64,000 nt of DNA from Oscillibacter sp. PC13 (GCF_900115635.1 NZ_FOXE01000012.1:1-64000); one strand, 5' to 3'. Numbered from the stretch's first letter, positions 16,297-25,664 are shown. Translations and numbers: made by a program. Notes: generated by a model not told the origin, from the letters alone.

Positions 16297-17435
16297 TCTA
16301 CCTGGATAACGCTGCGACTACCCACCCAAAGCCGCCCGGTGTGGCAGCTGCTGTGGCGGCAGCTATGGACGGCTTTGGAAACTGCGGGCGGGGAGCCTAC
16401 CAGGATGCGCTGTCAGCCGCCCGTGTGGTTTACGAAACCCGGGAACAGGCAGCTGAGCTGTTTGGCTGTTCCCGGCCGGATCATGTGGTATTTACGGCCA
16501 ATATTACAGAGTCGCTGAATATCGCATTGTTTGGACTTTTGAATCCGGGAGATCATGTAATTTCCACGGATTTGGAGCATAATTCCGTCCTTCGGCCGCT
16601 GTACCGCCTGCAAAAAGCGGGAACAGCTGTTGATTTTGTCCCGGCGGACAGCAATGGTCAAATTGACTATGAGGATTTCACACGGCTTCTCCGGCCTCAG
16701 ACAAGGGCGGTGGTCTGTACTCACGCCTCTAACGTCACGGGAGATTTGACGGATCTTGATAAAATCGGATCCTTCTGCCGCTCCCATGGCTTGCTGTTCA
16801 TTTTGGATACGGCCCAGACGGCCGGTGTGTTTCCAATTGATATGGAACGGCAGCAGATTGATGTGGTGTGTTTTACGGGGCACAAGGGTCTTATGGGGCC
16901 GCAGGGCACCGGAGGAATCTGCCTTCGGGAACATGTGGAAATCCGCCCCTGGAAGACAGGCGGGACAGGGGTCCAAAGCTTTTTGGAAGACCAGCCGATG
17001 GAGTATCCGACCCGATTGGAGGCCGGTACACTGAACAGCCACGGGATTGCCGGCCTCCATGCGGCGCTGGCCTTTCTGAAGGAAACTGGATTGGAGACCA
17101 TTCACCGGCGGGAGGATGCCATGGCCAGGCGGTTTTATGAGGCGGTTCGGAAGCTTCCAGGTGTCAGAGTTTACGGGAATTTCACAGCGCAGGAGCGAGC
17201 CGCGGTTGTCTCATTGAATATTGCGGACCTGGATGCGGCGGATGTATCAGATGAGCTGGGGGAGAGATTTCAGATTGCCACCCGTCCCGGAGCTCACTGT
17301 GCACCCAGAATGCACCGGGCACTTGGGACTGAGCGGCAGGGCATCGTCCGCTTCTCCTGGTCGTACTTCAACAGCGAGGAAGAAACCGATCTGGCGGCGG
17401 AAGCTGTGCGGATTCTGGCGGCGGAGGCACGGTAG
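16293..17435 (+). CDS. Cysteine desulfurase / selenocysteine lyase-like aminotransferase class V
   Basis: A 380-residue PLP enzyme. LDNAATTHPKP is at the N-terminus, the PLP Lys198 is in CFTGHKGLMGPQG, and the likely persulfide Cys is in RPGAHCAPRMHRALG near residue 336. The sequence matches the subgroup that travels with YedF and DUF3343 genes and is often named as a putative selenium-donor desulfurase. It would release S or Se from cysteine or selenocysteine and pass it to YedF. The start ATG lies inside the yedF stop (GTGATC arrangement), giving tight coupling. Confidence 0.92.
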   Translation: MIYLDNAATTHPKPPGVAAAVAAAMDGFGNCGRGAYQDALSAARVVYETREQAAELFGCSRPDHVVFTANITESLNIALFGLLNPGDHVISTDLEHNSVLRPLYRLQKAGTAVDFVPADSNGQIDYEDFTRLLRPQTRAVVCTHASNVTGDLTDLDKIGSFCRSHGLLFILDTAQTAGVFPIDMERQQIDVVCFTGHKGLMGPQGTGGICLREHVEIRPWKTGGTGVQSFLEDQPMEYPTRLEAGTLNSHGIAGLHAALAFLKETGLETIHRREDAMARRFYEAVRKLPGVRVYGNFTAQERAAVVSLNIADLDAADVSDELGERFQIATRPGAHCAPRMHRALGTERQGIVRFSWSYFNSEEETDLAAEAVRILAAEAR

Positions 17436-17436
17436 C

Positions 17437-17673
17437 ATGCGGGAGAAGACAGAAAAATTCGTGGTGACCTTCCGGACAACCGCCGGGGCCATAGCAATGG
17501 AACGCGCCTGCCATGCAGCGGATGTTCCCGGCAGGCTGATTCCGGTTCCCAGAAGCATCACCGCGGGATGCGGCATGTGCTGGGCGGCGCCGCCCGAGGC
17601 CCGGGCGGAGGTTGAGGAGTTGATTGTGCACGAACGCTTGGATGTGGACGGATTATATGCTATACTCCTGTGA
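17437..17673 (+). CDS. DUF3343 protein
   Basis: A 78-residue protein: VVTFRTTAGAIAMERAC, then GRLIPVPRSITAGCGMCW with a CGMC pair typical of DUF3343. These small proteins sit beside YedF and the desulfurase in anaerobes and are presumed to bind or relay the sulfur or selenium. The ATG is 2 bases after the desulfurase stop. Confidence 0.88.
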   Translation: MREKTEKFVVTFRTTAGAIAMERACHAADVPGRLIPVPRSITAGCGMCWAAPPEARAEVEELIVHERLDVDGLYAILL

Positions 17674-17685
17674 GAGGTGATGAGC

Positions 17686-17859
17686 ATGGCCACCAACTGT
17701 GAAGAGTGCGTGTATTATGACTATGATGCGGAAGCGGATGTATACAGCTGTACCATGGATCTGGACGAGGATGAAATGGAACGGTTCCTCCGCAGTGCCA
17801 ATCAGGCATGTCCCTTTTATCGCCGGGGAGATGACTATAAGACCGCCGGACGGCAGTGA
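17686..17859 (+). CDS. DUF6472-like small Cys/acidic protein
   Basis: A 57-residue protein with NCEECVYYDYDAEADVY, a Cys in YSCTMDLDEDEMERF and ACPFYR near the end; four Cys could form a metal site. This pattern is found in Clostridia as DUF6472. I chose ATG 17686, eight bases after GAGAGG; ATG 17680 and GTG 17677 are in frame. Its stop overlaps an upstream start option of the NUDIX gene, so they are probably co-transcribed. Confidence 0.75.
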   Translation: MATNCEECVYYDYDAEADVYSCTMDLDEDEMERFLRSANQACPFYRRGDDYKTAGRQ

Positions 17860-17870
17860 GGGAGCGAAGG

Positions 17871-18389
17871 ATGGAACTGGTAGACTTGTATGATGAGAAC
17901 CGTGTGCCCCTGGGACGGACAGCGGAGCGATATGGGAAAAAAGGTGCTGGAGAGTACCGCATTGTAGTCCATATCTGTGTATTTGACCGGGAAGGCCGCA
18001 TGCTGATTCAGCAGCGGGCACCGGAGAAACGCATCTGGCCAAACCGGTGGGATGTGGCGGCGGCGGGCGGTGTGGATGCCGGGGAAACCAGCCACCAGGC
18101 GGCGGAACGGGAGTTTCGGGAGGAGCTTGGAATTGCGTTGGATCTGCAAGGCCTGCGGCCATCGATATCCGTGAATTTTGAGGCAGGGTTTGACGACTTC
18201 TTTATCGTGGTGCGGGATTTAAAGCTTGCAGATTTGAAACTCCAGCAAGAAGAGGTTGCTCAAGTCCGCTGGGTGACGCTGGAGGAGGCAGAGAGCATGG
18301 TGTCCAATGGAGAATTCATTCCCTATCCGGACGGGTTCCTGCGATTTCTGTATGAGATGCGTGGGAGCTTTGGATTCCCAACCAAATAA
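17871..18389 (+). CDS. NUDIX hydrolase
   Basis: A 172-residue protein of the YfcD/IPP-isomerase-like NUDIX group, which hydrolyses nucleoside-diphosphate-linked compounds. The NUDIX box is complete (GGVDAGE, then AAEREFREELGI, about residues 65-87 from this start), and the N-terminal MELVDLYDENRVPLG is typical of this subgroup. ATG 17871 has GAGGG eight bases upstream; an in-frame ATG at 17856 is less likely. Substrate unknown. Confidence 0.9.
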   Translation: MELVDLYDENRVPLGRTAERYGKKGAGEYRIVVHICVFDREGRMLIQQRAPEKRIWPNRWDVAAAGGVDAGETSHQAAEREFREELGIALDLQGLRPSISVNFEAGFDDFFIVVRDLKLADLKLQQEEVAQVRWVTLEEAESMVSNGEFIPYPDGFLRFLYEMRGSFGFPTK

Positions 18390-18391
18390 AT

Positions 18392-18419
18392 CAGCGCCGG
18401 AAGATATCTTCCGGCGTTG
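18392..18419 (+). terminator. Hairpin after the NUDIX gene
   Basis: CGCCGGAAGATATCTTCCGGCG is a perfect 22-base palindrome followed by only a weak T-rich stretch (TTGCGCTT). Probably a terminator, though the U-tract is poor. Confidence 0.6.
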
Positions 18420-18754
18420 CGCTTCATTTGGCGCAAATTACCTTAAAATGTGGCGCAAAGCTGATCGCGATTACGGACAAGGCTGCCTCCCCACCGGCAT
18501 CCGGCGAGGATGTTGTCTTAACAATTAGTACCAATAACATGTGTTTTAATAATTCCCATGTCATTACGCAGTTTTACTCCGGACTCATCACGTACAGCGT
18601 CATTCAACGGGTGGGTACGGATGCCGTGGAGACAGGACAAAAGCATTTGGACGGAATAACCGGCACCAGGAAATTCTATTAATCGTATTTTTGCGCGGTG
18701 TTGCCTTAAAGCTGCTGGACGCATGGATGAAAAAGCGCCAACGCAGTCAGGAGA
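18420..18754 (+). other. Gene-free stretch before recombinase remnant
   Basis: About 335 bases with an 84-codon open frame (18428-18682) that has no ribosome binding site and no recognisable domain. The region marks the start of a decayed mobile-DNA block. I see no RNA gene or clear att site in it. Confidence 0.4.
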
Positions 18755-19995
18755 GATATGCTGCATTTCCGCAGTCTGATGAACGACTACCATCTGAGAG
18801 ATTTGAGCAGCAAAATCAAGTCTGTGCTTTACTCCAAAATGAAAAGCGGCCAGTATATCGCCTCATACGCGCCCTACGGGTATCGCAAAAGCGACGAGGA
18901 TAAACACAGGCTTGTCATTGACGAAGAAGCTACCGCCATCGTGCGCCGGATGTTCGATATGCGGTGCTCCGGCATTACCTACGGCAAGATCGCCGCTACA
19001 CTGACTAACGATGGAATTCTTTCTCCGCGCTGGTATTGGGCGGTACATTACGGCAACGGCTCCTGCAAATACGCAAAATTGTGGATGTATACCACCGTAA
19101 AGAACATTCTGTGCAGCGAAATCTATTGCGGTAATCTGATTCAAAACAAAATCGGACACCGTTCATACAAGGATGGCACAATGGTTTGCAAGCCGGAAAC
19201 TGAATGGGTTCGCCACGAAGATGCGCATGAGGCGATTGTTTCCCGTGAGGTATGGAATGCCGTTTAGGAGATCAACCGCCTGGCAAGCCTCCGCACTGTC
19301 GATAATAGGCCGCCAAAGCCGTGCATGTTCTCCGGCAAACTGATATGCGCCAGTTGCGGTGCAGCGCTGGGTGCAAACCGCGAGACACAGCGGAGAAAGA
19401 ATGGCGAAGTCAAAAAATATATTTCCTATTTCTGCTCACGCTACACCGGCTCCGGGCGAAGTGCCTGTTCATGGCACAGAATCTATGAAATGACGCTCTC
19501 CGAGCTGGTATTGCGTGAAATCCGCGAATACTCCGAAATGCTGGAGCCTGACAAAAACACCCTGTTGGACAAGCTGAAAAAGCAGGTCATGGCAGATGAC
19601 AATGGGCGTCAGGAGGATACCCGCCAGGAAATCTCCAGACTGCGCCGCCGCATACAGGAGCTGGAGCGCATGACAGCCAGGCTCTACGAGGATAAGGTCA
19701 GCGGTGCGATCAAGGAATCGACATTCGCCATTCTGATAGAAAAAACGAACAGGAGCGTATTCAAAAGGCGGAGCGCCTTGAAACGCTGTTGTCCGAGGTG
19801 GAGCGGCATGAACAGGAGGATGAAAATATTCAAAGCTGGGTGTTGGTCATACGAAAGCACCTACACATCCGCGAGCTTGAACGCGAGACAGTGGATGAGC
19901 TGATCGACCACATTGAGGTCGGAGAACGCGCCATCGTTTATGGCGCAAGGCATCAGGACATCAAGGTTTTCTACCGCTTTATCGGTCATATCTGA
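18755..19995 (+). pseudogene. Large serine recombinase, decayed (Tn4451 TnpX-like)
   Basis: The central and C-terminal parts of a large serine recombinase survive. The frame runs from LMNDYHLRDLSSKIKSVL, the end of the catalytic domain and long helix, through a Recombinase domain (SYAPYGYRKS, then ITYGKIAATLTNDGI, and the NILCSEIYCGNLIQNK block). A TAG stop interrupts it at 19265. The frame resumes with the zinc-ribbon domain (CASCGAALGAN .. YFCSRYTGSGRSAC) and coiled coil, shifts near 19745-19790, and ends YRFIGHI at 19995. The N-terminal catalytic Ser region is missing. Not functional. Confidence 0.88.
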
Positions 19996-20084
19996 AAGGA
20001 GAGCAATTTGGTGTAAATGAACAGATAGTAAGCACATTCCCACGCAGAAATGAAAGCGATTTGCAGTCAGGTTGCTCTGACCTG

Positions 20085-20300
20085 GCGATTTTGAGAGGTT
20101 TGAAAACCCCTTCTCATACGATGTGTGTTCTTGAACAGGTTCTTGAAGGGCATCAGGTCGTTGCTCTCGCTGCTGTCGGTGTCCACGTTGCCGTTGATGG
20201 CGATGTAGCGGACGCCGAACATGGGGAATCGCTCCTCGATGTACAAGCCGGTGTGGAGCTGGTTTCGCCCGAGACGGGATAAACCAGATCCGCTGTTTGG
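20085..20300 (-). pseudogene. Fragment of a second serine recombinase
   Basis: On the minus strand, the peptide LSRLGRNQLHTGLYIEERF, then GVRYIAINGNVDTD and NDLMPFKNLF matches the catalytic domain of TnpX-type recombinases from the SRLGR motif to the start of the long helix. Both ends are cut off. It is in opposite orientation to the first remnant, so the two are not one gene. Confidence 0.78.
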
Positions 20301-20359
20301 GCAGGCTGGCAAGGGAACTGGGTGCCGATTATATCGATATCGTCTCGGCCGATTGATTC

Positions 20360-20395
20360 AAAACCGGGTTCGGCAATATTGCCGAACCCGGTTTT
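20360..20395. terminator. Perfect palindromic terminator 1
   Basis: AAAACCGGGTTCGGCAAT and its exact complement make a 36-base palindrome with T-rich ends in both directions. Confidence 0.75.
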
Positions 20396-20425
20396 GCCAA
20401 AGGTCCTTTTTTCTGTGTTTGCCTT

Positions 20426-20458
20426 AACGGGTCTGACAATTTTGTCAGACCCGTTTTT
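20426..20458 (+). terminator. Perfect palindromic terminator 2
   Basis: AACGGGTCTGACAA pairs with TTGTCAGACCCGTT, followed by TTT. It lies 30 bases after terminator 1, inside a gene-poor stretch (20301-20834) where I see no other feature except an unsupported open frame on the minus strand (20580-20831). Confidence 0.75.
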
Positions 20459-20834
20459 GGTTCTAACTTTCCGGCAATCGTGCCAAAAAGTTCCGCCTAC
20501 AGGCGGCATTGGGGACTGGGATTTCCCCAGCAAGCGCATTTTGACATCAAAATGTTATGCTTGTGACAATAAGAACGAGCTAGGTATCAACTGTACGTCC
20601 TGTCTGGAGATGGTCGGTAGCGTTGTACTGTATACCACTTCCGAAATATCCTCCAGCGTGACGTACTGACCGGTCTGTGTTGCGATGGGGTAACTCAGGA
20701 GAGAAGTGATATTTGTCATCGGCATACTCCAGTACTACATCACATTCCTCGTCTTCGTAATCAATGGTAGTCCTGGATTTCATACCAGCCCTGCGTGCGG
20801 ATGGTGGAAGGAGGATTCTCTTAACCGTCAATGA

Positions 20835-21181
20835 CGTTCTGCTCCAGAGCGGAAAAGACCTCGGTCATGGTCATGGGGCCACCGCACAGCCTAGGCATTC
20901 GCCGATTTTCACCATGACTTCCAGGGTGGGTATCCGCAGCTTCAGGTCCTTGAGATCGGCCAGGCTTTCCACCTTGCGGTTGAGTGTCATGACCCGGAAT
21001 CCGTCGGGAACAATGCCGTTGACCGTAAGCCGAGGGAGGTCACGTCACCGATGAGCTGCTGGCCGCAGTCCTGCTCATAGAGCGCTTCCCGGGCCTGGTC
21101 AAAGGCGGACAACAGGAAGGGCAGCCGGAATGTGGCGACGGAGGGAATCCGCTCCTGGAAGATGGTACCCACGACAGCCAT
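20835..21181 (-). pseudogene. TRAP substrate-binding protein DctP, internal fragment
   Basis: Three frames on the minus strand together read like the middle of a DctP protein: FQERIPSVATFRLPFLLSAF and ALYEQDCGQQL, then (shifted) GFRVMTLNRKVESLADLK, KLRIPTLEVMVKIGECLG and (shifted again) MTEVFSALEQNVIDG. The signal peptide and the C-terminal third are missing. The intact DctP at 37.5 kb is a different protein. No permease genes remain beside it. Confidence 0.75.
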
Positions 21182-21476
21182 TTCATAGGTGTTGTTGCGC
21201 AGTCACAAAGCAAACAATTTCGGACATTTTTTGCGGATATCCATTGTTCCGTTCCCAGCGGCTTGCTATAATAAAACGTTAAATTTCCACCTGACTGAAA
21301 AAATTTTCTTTAAATCCAGAAAATTTCTTGTTTTTTTGCGCGTTTGATTTTTGAGGTTGAAAAAAACCTGCGTTTCAAAGCAAATGGTTTCAAAATATTT
21401 CTAACATAATAGATATTCGAAAATCAGACAGTTTGCCTGGGCAAACAGGCTCCGAAGAGCCGGGAAGGAGCATTCC

Positions 21477-22376
21477 ATGAAACAAAAGATCGGTACAGCC
21501 ATTCTCAATAGCAACCAGACCTTAAATCGGCAGATTATCCACATTGATGCTCCCAATATACGGCTGTATGTCTATTGGATCTTTTTACGGTCCGGACACA
21601 GTGAGAGCCTGCTTTCGGAACGCAATAAGCACTCTTTTTACGAGCTGCAGCCGATGCAGGAAGGGTTCATCCGTCAGACGGCGGAGACGGGATGAACCGC
21701 GCAGCAATACACAGTGGAAGCGGGGCAATTCATAATTGTTCTGCCTAACCGATATCATCAGGTGGGCGAGGCATCTGAGATGGGAGTGCGCTTCAGCGCT
21801 GCATTTCAAATTGGGAGCACGGCCCCTTATGCGCTGGCTGCGCTGGAAGAGATCCACCGTACCGCTGTCTTTACTGCGCTGGAGAGCGCGGGAGCCTATA
21901 TTCAACTGATGAAGCAGGTTTCCGGAGGGAGCGCCCCCTGGGCTTCCCGAGAAATCTCCAATCAGCTGCAGTGCCGGCTACTGCAGCTGATGGCAGCTGT
22001 TCTGGCAGTGATCGCGCCGATTACCCAGCGGGATATGAAGCCGGGACGTTCCGCCCGGATGGTGCGAGAGGTACAGAAGTTCATCGCGGAACACATTGCC
22101 GACGGAATCACGGTGGAGGATGTTGCGGCCAGTCTGGGACGCAGATCCAGGCAGCTCAACTGGATTTGTCGCAGCCAATCCGGTAAGACCCGGAATCAAC
22201 TTATTGGCGCGGAGAAGATCAATTACATCAAAGAATTGATCGGCACGTCCAGTCTGTCGTTTGTGGAGATTGCGTCGATGTCCGTTTTTTCCAGCGAATA
22301 TGCCTTGAACCGCTTTTTCAAATATGCAGAAGGGTACACCTTGGGGCAGCATCGCCGGCTTGCCACACTGTCCTGA
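21477..22376 (+). pseudogene. AraC-family regulator with internal TGA stop
   Basis: A single reading frame of about 300 codons interrupted only by a TGA at 21693. Upstream are 72 codons starting after GGAAGGAG (cupin-like N-terminal sensor part); downstream the sensor continues (VEAGQFIIVLPNRYHQ) and the C-terminal AraC helix-turn-helix pair follows (EHIADGITVEDVAASLG and SLSFVEIASMSVFSSEYALNRFFKYAEGYTLGQHR). The stop is most simply a CGA-to-TGA nonsense change. Re-initiation at GTG or ATG (21711/21714) could still produce a truncated protein. It is adjacent to the EamA transporter and might have controlled it. Confidence 0.8.
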
Positions 22377-22438
22377 CAAGAGCAGAATGATGCGGGGATA
22401 GGTCAATCTGTGTTGTCCCTGGAGCCTGTAAAATCTGC

Positions 22439-22476
22439 AGAAAACTGCCCCGCCTGTTTTTGGGCGGGCCAGTTTT
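22439..22476. terminator. Terminator between AraC pseudogene and EamA gene
   Basis: AAACTGCCCCGCC and GGCGGGCCAGTTT form a stem with one mismatch around a TGTTTTTG loop, in the gap between convergent genes. Confidence 0.65.
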
Positions 22477-22551
22477 CGGATCAAGAGAAGGTGCGCTGGC
22501 ATGGGCGGCGCGAAGGCGTGCGCGCTATGCTCCACTTTTGTGGTGAGAGGG

Positions 22552-23514
22552 TCAGGGCCGTGGGATCTGCTTTTCCGTGGTAACCAAGGCAACCCCGATG
22601 CAGTTGATGATGAGGCTGGCGAACACATGGCCGGAATTCAGAGGGTCCCCTAGCATGATGGCAGAGCTGAACACACCCAGTACCGGGGAGAGCAGGGAGA
22701 AGATCATGATTTTGCTCAGCGGATTGTACTTGTAGAGCTGATTGGAAAAAATGAGGGCCGCACCGCTGGTTAGAATCAAAACCGCGGTGGGAAGTGCGGC
22801 AGAACGCCCGGAATCAAACGAGAGCGCCCCATTTCCGCATACTCCGATGACAATCAACAGGGTTCCGCTGATGACAGACTGCCAGCCTCCTACCCAAATG
22901 GCGCTGCGGCCCCGGGAAATGATTTTGACATAGGCGGCGCCAAAGGAGCCGGAAACCTGGCCCAGCAGCAGTAAAAGCGCTCCGAAAAGGGAGGTGGTCA
23001 CACCGCCATGGAGATCTTCCCAGTTGAGGATTACTACGGCCACAACACCCAGAATGCAGCCCAGAACTTTGTGGGGGGTCAGGGCATCTTCCTTGAACAA
23101 CAGGGCGGAAATCAGAATTCCGCAAAAAGCGCCTGCACTGGAAAGAATGGATGTCTGGATACCGGAGGAGAAGGCGGCGCCGAAGTTGAAGAAGAGATAT
23201 TGTGCTACGCCCATAATCAGCCCCAGTTTCGTAAGCTGCCAAAAGTCCGCAAGACTTTCCGGCAAGAGGCGTTGGCCGCGAAAAACATGGTAAGCAAGAC
23301 CAATGATGCCGGCGCCGCACAGACGGAGCCCTGCAAAATGGATGACTTCAAAAACATCTTCACCGGACACGCCAAACCCTGCATAGCTCATTTTGGTCAG
23401 GGGGCCGGAGATGGCCCAGAAGAACTGTACGATGATGATAAATGCATAAACGGATACTCCGCCGGCGTAGAGCGCTTTTTCCCGTTCTTCCCGGAGGTGG
23501 ACTGTGTTGTTCAT
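22552..23514 (-). CDS. EamA/DMT family transporter
   Basis: A 320-residue inner-membrane protein with ten hydrophobic segments in two EamA repeats (about 20-150 and 170-315). The pattern FFWAISGPLTKM in helix 1 and SLLSPVLGVFSSAIMLGD in the second repeat are typical of drug/metabolite exporters. Substrate cannot be told from sequence. ATG 23514 starts MNNTVHLREE. It is next to the broken AraC gene, and separate from the DeoR-controlled operon. Confidence 0.9.
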   Translation of the reverse strand: MNNTVHLREEREKALYAGGVSVYAFIIIVQFFWAISGPLTKMSYAGFGVSGEDVFEVIHFAGLRLCGAGIIGLAYHVFRGQRLLPESLADFWQLTKLGLIMGVAQYLFFNFGAAFSSGIQTSILSSAGAFCGILISALLFKEDALTPHKVLGCILGVVAVVILNWEDLHGGVTTSLFGALLLLLGQVSGSFGAAYVKIISRGRSAIWVGGWQSVISGTLLIVIGVCGNGALSFDSGRSAALPTAVLILTSGAALIFSNQLYKYNPLSKIMIFSLLSPVLGVFSSAIMLGDPLNSGHVFASLIINCIGVALVTTEKQIPRP

Positions 23515-23668
23515 TTATCAATGCCCCCTGTTATTTGTAATCATAGAGCACTGCATTGAGCAGAAAGTGCAGTGCGAAATCTACGAAGAAAAATGCATCT
23601 CTTTAAATCCGTTTAAATCAAAAAGAATCAAAAAATTCAGGCAATTGCCTGGATTTCCCTGTAAAGCC

Positions 23669-23697
23669 TTGATTTTTCTGCCTTACTCTGATATAAC
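23669..23697 (+). promoter_or_regulatory. deoR-type gene promoter
   Basis: TTGATT (23669-23674), 17-base spacer, TATAAC (23692-23697), 57 bases before the start of the DeoR-family gene. Confidence 0.65.
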
Positions 23698-23754
23698 ATA
23701 GATATGAGTTTTCCTTGATGCGATTTACGAGAATGAATAAAGGCTGGTAAAAAA

Positions 23755-24531
23755 ATGATTCGTGCCGAACGCATTGAAAAGATCAAAAGTCTTGCAAAAG
23801 GGCGAGAAATTATTACTTGGGAAGAGCTTCAAGACTGCTTGGGGGTATCGAAGGCTACGGTACAGCGCGACGCAAACATTTTGTGTAGTGCCAGTGTTTT
23901 GAGGAAGACTCGGGGCGGGGTAATTTTCATTCAGGAGCCCGATGCCCACGAGCTCTCCAACACCGCCCGGGAAGTTACCAATAAAGAGGCCAAGCGAAGA
24001 ATTGCGACGGCAGCGCTGGAGTTTGTGCCCCGGGATTCGTTTGCGATGATGGATTCCGGGTCCACGGTGCTGGAGCTGGCGCGGCAGATCCCGCCGGAGA
24101 CTCCCATGACCGCCATCACATATTCCCTGTCCACTGCGATTGCGTTGGACAGCAAACCCAATATTGAGATTTACTTTACCGGCGGAAAGCTCCGGAAGGA
24201 TTTTATGGCCTGCCACGGCTACTTTGCCGAGAATATGCTGGGCCAGTTTCACGCCAGTGTCTGCTTTTTGGGTGCTGATGCGGTCAGTGTGGAAAACGGC
24301 ATCAGCGAGCACAACATGTACGATGTACGGCTTAAGCAGATTATGATTGAAAACTCTGCCACGGTGGTTTTATTGGTGGATCATTCCAAATTTACCAACA
24401 GTGCCTTTATTCATGTGGCACCGTTGGAACAGGTGGATGTCCTGATTACGGATGCGAATCTGGACCGGGCAACGATGCAGGAGCTTTCCAAACGGAAGGT
24501 GGAGGTTATTCAGGTCCCCGGTGATGCGTGA
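23755..24531 (+). CDS. DeoR/GlpR family transcriptional regulator
   Basis: A 258-residue repressor: winged helix-turn-helix at 1-58 (ITWEELQDCLGVSKATVQRD) and a DeoRC sugar-phosphate sensor domain at about 75-245, with MMDSGSTVLELA and LGADAVSVENGISEHN as ligand-loop motifs. DeoR proteins usually release DNA when they bind a phosphorylated sugar intermediate. It faces the six-gene importer/kinase/epimerase operon, which is the obvious target, and repeated TTCGTTTT-like motifs occur upstream of that operon. Confidence 0.9.
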   Translation: MIRAERIEKIKSLAKGREIITWEELQDCLGVSKATVQRDANILCSASVLRKTRGGVIFIQEPDAHELSNTAREVTNKEAKRRIATAALEFVPRDSFAMMDSGSTVLELARQIPPETPMTAITYSLSTAIALDSKPNIEIYFTGGKLRKDFMACHGYFAENMLGQFHASVCFLGADAVSVENGISEHNMYDVRLKQIMIENSATVVLLVDHSKFTNSAFIHVAPLEQVDVLITDANLDRATMQELSKRKVEVIQVPGDA

Positions 24532-24586
24532 GTGCTGCTGATTTTGCAGAAAAGCGGCACGCAAAAAAAGAATCGATGAAAAGAAA

Positions 24587-24621
24587 AGACGCCTTGGGTT
24601 GGAATCCCAAGGCGTCTTTGG
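24587..24621. terminator. Bidirectional terminator
   Basis: AAGACGCCTTGGG and CCCAAGGCGTCTT form a perfect stem, T-rich on both sides. It separates the DeoR gene (+) from the end of the importer operon (-). Confidence 0.92.
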
Positions 24622-24625
24622 AGTT

Positions 24626-25561
24626 TTACATGTCCTTGGTTTCTTCGGCCTGGAGGGCTTCACCAGATCCGTCGCTCAGAGGCTGGGCGTTGAGGGCCGT
24701 GGTCATCATTTCCATCTGGGTGTCGTGATCCAGGGTGGCGATGACAGCGTTGATCTTGTCCTTGAGTTCCGTGTTGCCCTTGGCAATGGGGATACCGGCG
24801 CACAGAGCGGAGAGTTCCACGTCAAAGCCCTTGCCCTCGTCAAAGGTAACCCAGGTCAGGTCGGGGTTGGACAGGCAGGCGGACTGGGCCTCAGACAGAC
24901 CCGTGATGATGCCGTCGACCTTGCCAGATCCGACTGCAACAAACAGCTCTGGCAGACCGCTCAGGCAGGGCTCAGCCTGCACGTTGGGAATCTGCTGCAC
25001 CAGAGGCTCCCAGATGGTGGCGATCTGCGTGGTGATCTTCGCACCGTCGAAGTCCTCCAGAGAGGTGGCATTGACATAGGGGCTGTCCTTCCGCACGACC
25101 ATGATGCAGCCGTTATTCCAGTAATAATCGGAGAAGTCCACGGACTGGAGACGCTCCTCGGTCACACCCAGGGTGGAGATGCAGCAGTCCAGCTTGCCGG
25201 AGACAACGCCGGGAATCAGGCCGTCCCAGTCGGTCTTGATGATCTTGAGATCCCAGCTGTAGGTATCGCAGATCATGCGGGCAATCTGCACGTCGTAGCC
25301 GCAGACATACTGATTGGTGCCGTCGATGGGCCATGCGCCGTTGGAGTCATCGTCCTGAGTCCAGCCGAAGGGGGCCGCACTACAGTTCATGCCGACGCGG
25401 AGCACGTAGCCCTCGCCGTAGGTTTCTTCGGTGCTGGTTGCATCACCGCCGTCGTCAGACGGAGTGGTGTCATCCTGTTGCTTGCTGCCGCCGCAGGCGG
25501 TCAGGCCAACCAGCGTGAGGGTTGCCAGCAGTGCTGCCAAGAGTCTTTTCACGTTTTTCAT
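24626..25561 (-). CDS. ABC transporter substrate-binding lipoprotein, family 3
   Basis: A 311-residue lipoprotein: signal peptide with lipobox LTAC (Cys about 23), then a family 3 solute-binding fold, with GYDVQIARMICDTYSW, DWDGLIPGVVSGKLDCC and GVTEERLQSVDFSDYYW as the classic blocks. Family 3 proteins bind amino acids or related compounds such as opines. Here the operon's enzymes are of sugar type, so the ligand may be a zwitterionic sugar derivative. Start ATG 25561 follows GGAGGAC. It is the last gene of the operon, more than 3 kb from the permease and ATPase. Confidence 0.92.
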   Translation of the reverse strand: MKNVKRLLAALLATLTLVGLTACGGSKQQDDTTPSDDGGDATSTEETYGEGYVLRVGMNCSAAPFGWTQDDDSNGAWPIDGTNQYVCGYDVQIARMICDTYSWDLKIIKTDWDGLIPGVVSGKLDCCISTLGVTEERLQSVDFSDYYWNNGCIMVVRKDSPYVNATSLEDFDGAKITTQIATIWEPLVQQIPNVQAEPCLSGLPELFVAVGSGKVDGIITGLSEAQSACLSNPDLTWVTFDEGKGFDVELSALCAGIPIAKGNTELKDKINAVIATLDHDTQMEMMTTALNAQPLSDGSGEALQAEETKDM

Positions 25562-25664
25562 ACTGTCCTCCCAAAAAATGATGATATTAGCTCCTGTGGG
25601 ATCCACAGGAAAAGCTACTGGAGTTGTGTCCCGGCTAAGTCCGGGAGTGGATGGCCATGCAGTC

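Noticed and set aside
18428-18682. Hypothetical 84-residue gene
   Set aside because: No ribosome binding site, no domain, and it lies in decayed mobile DNA.
21693-21695. Selenocysteine codon in the AraC gene
   Set aside because: No SECIS-like hairpin follows within about 20 bases and AraC regulators do not use Sec. A nonsense mutation explains it.
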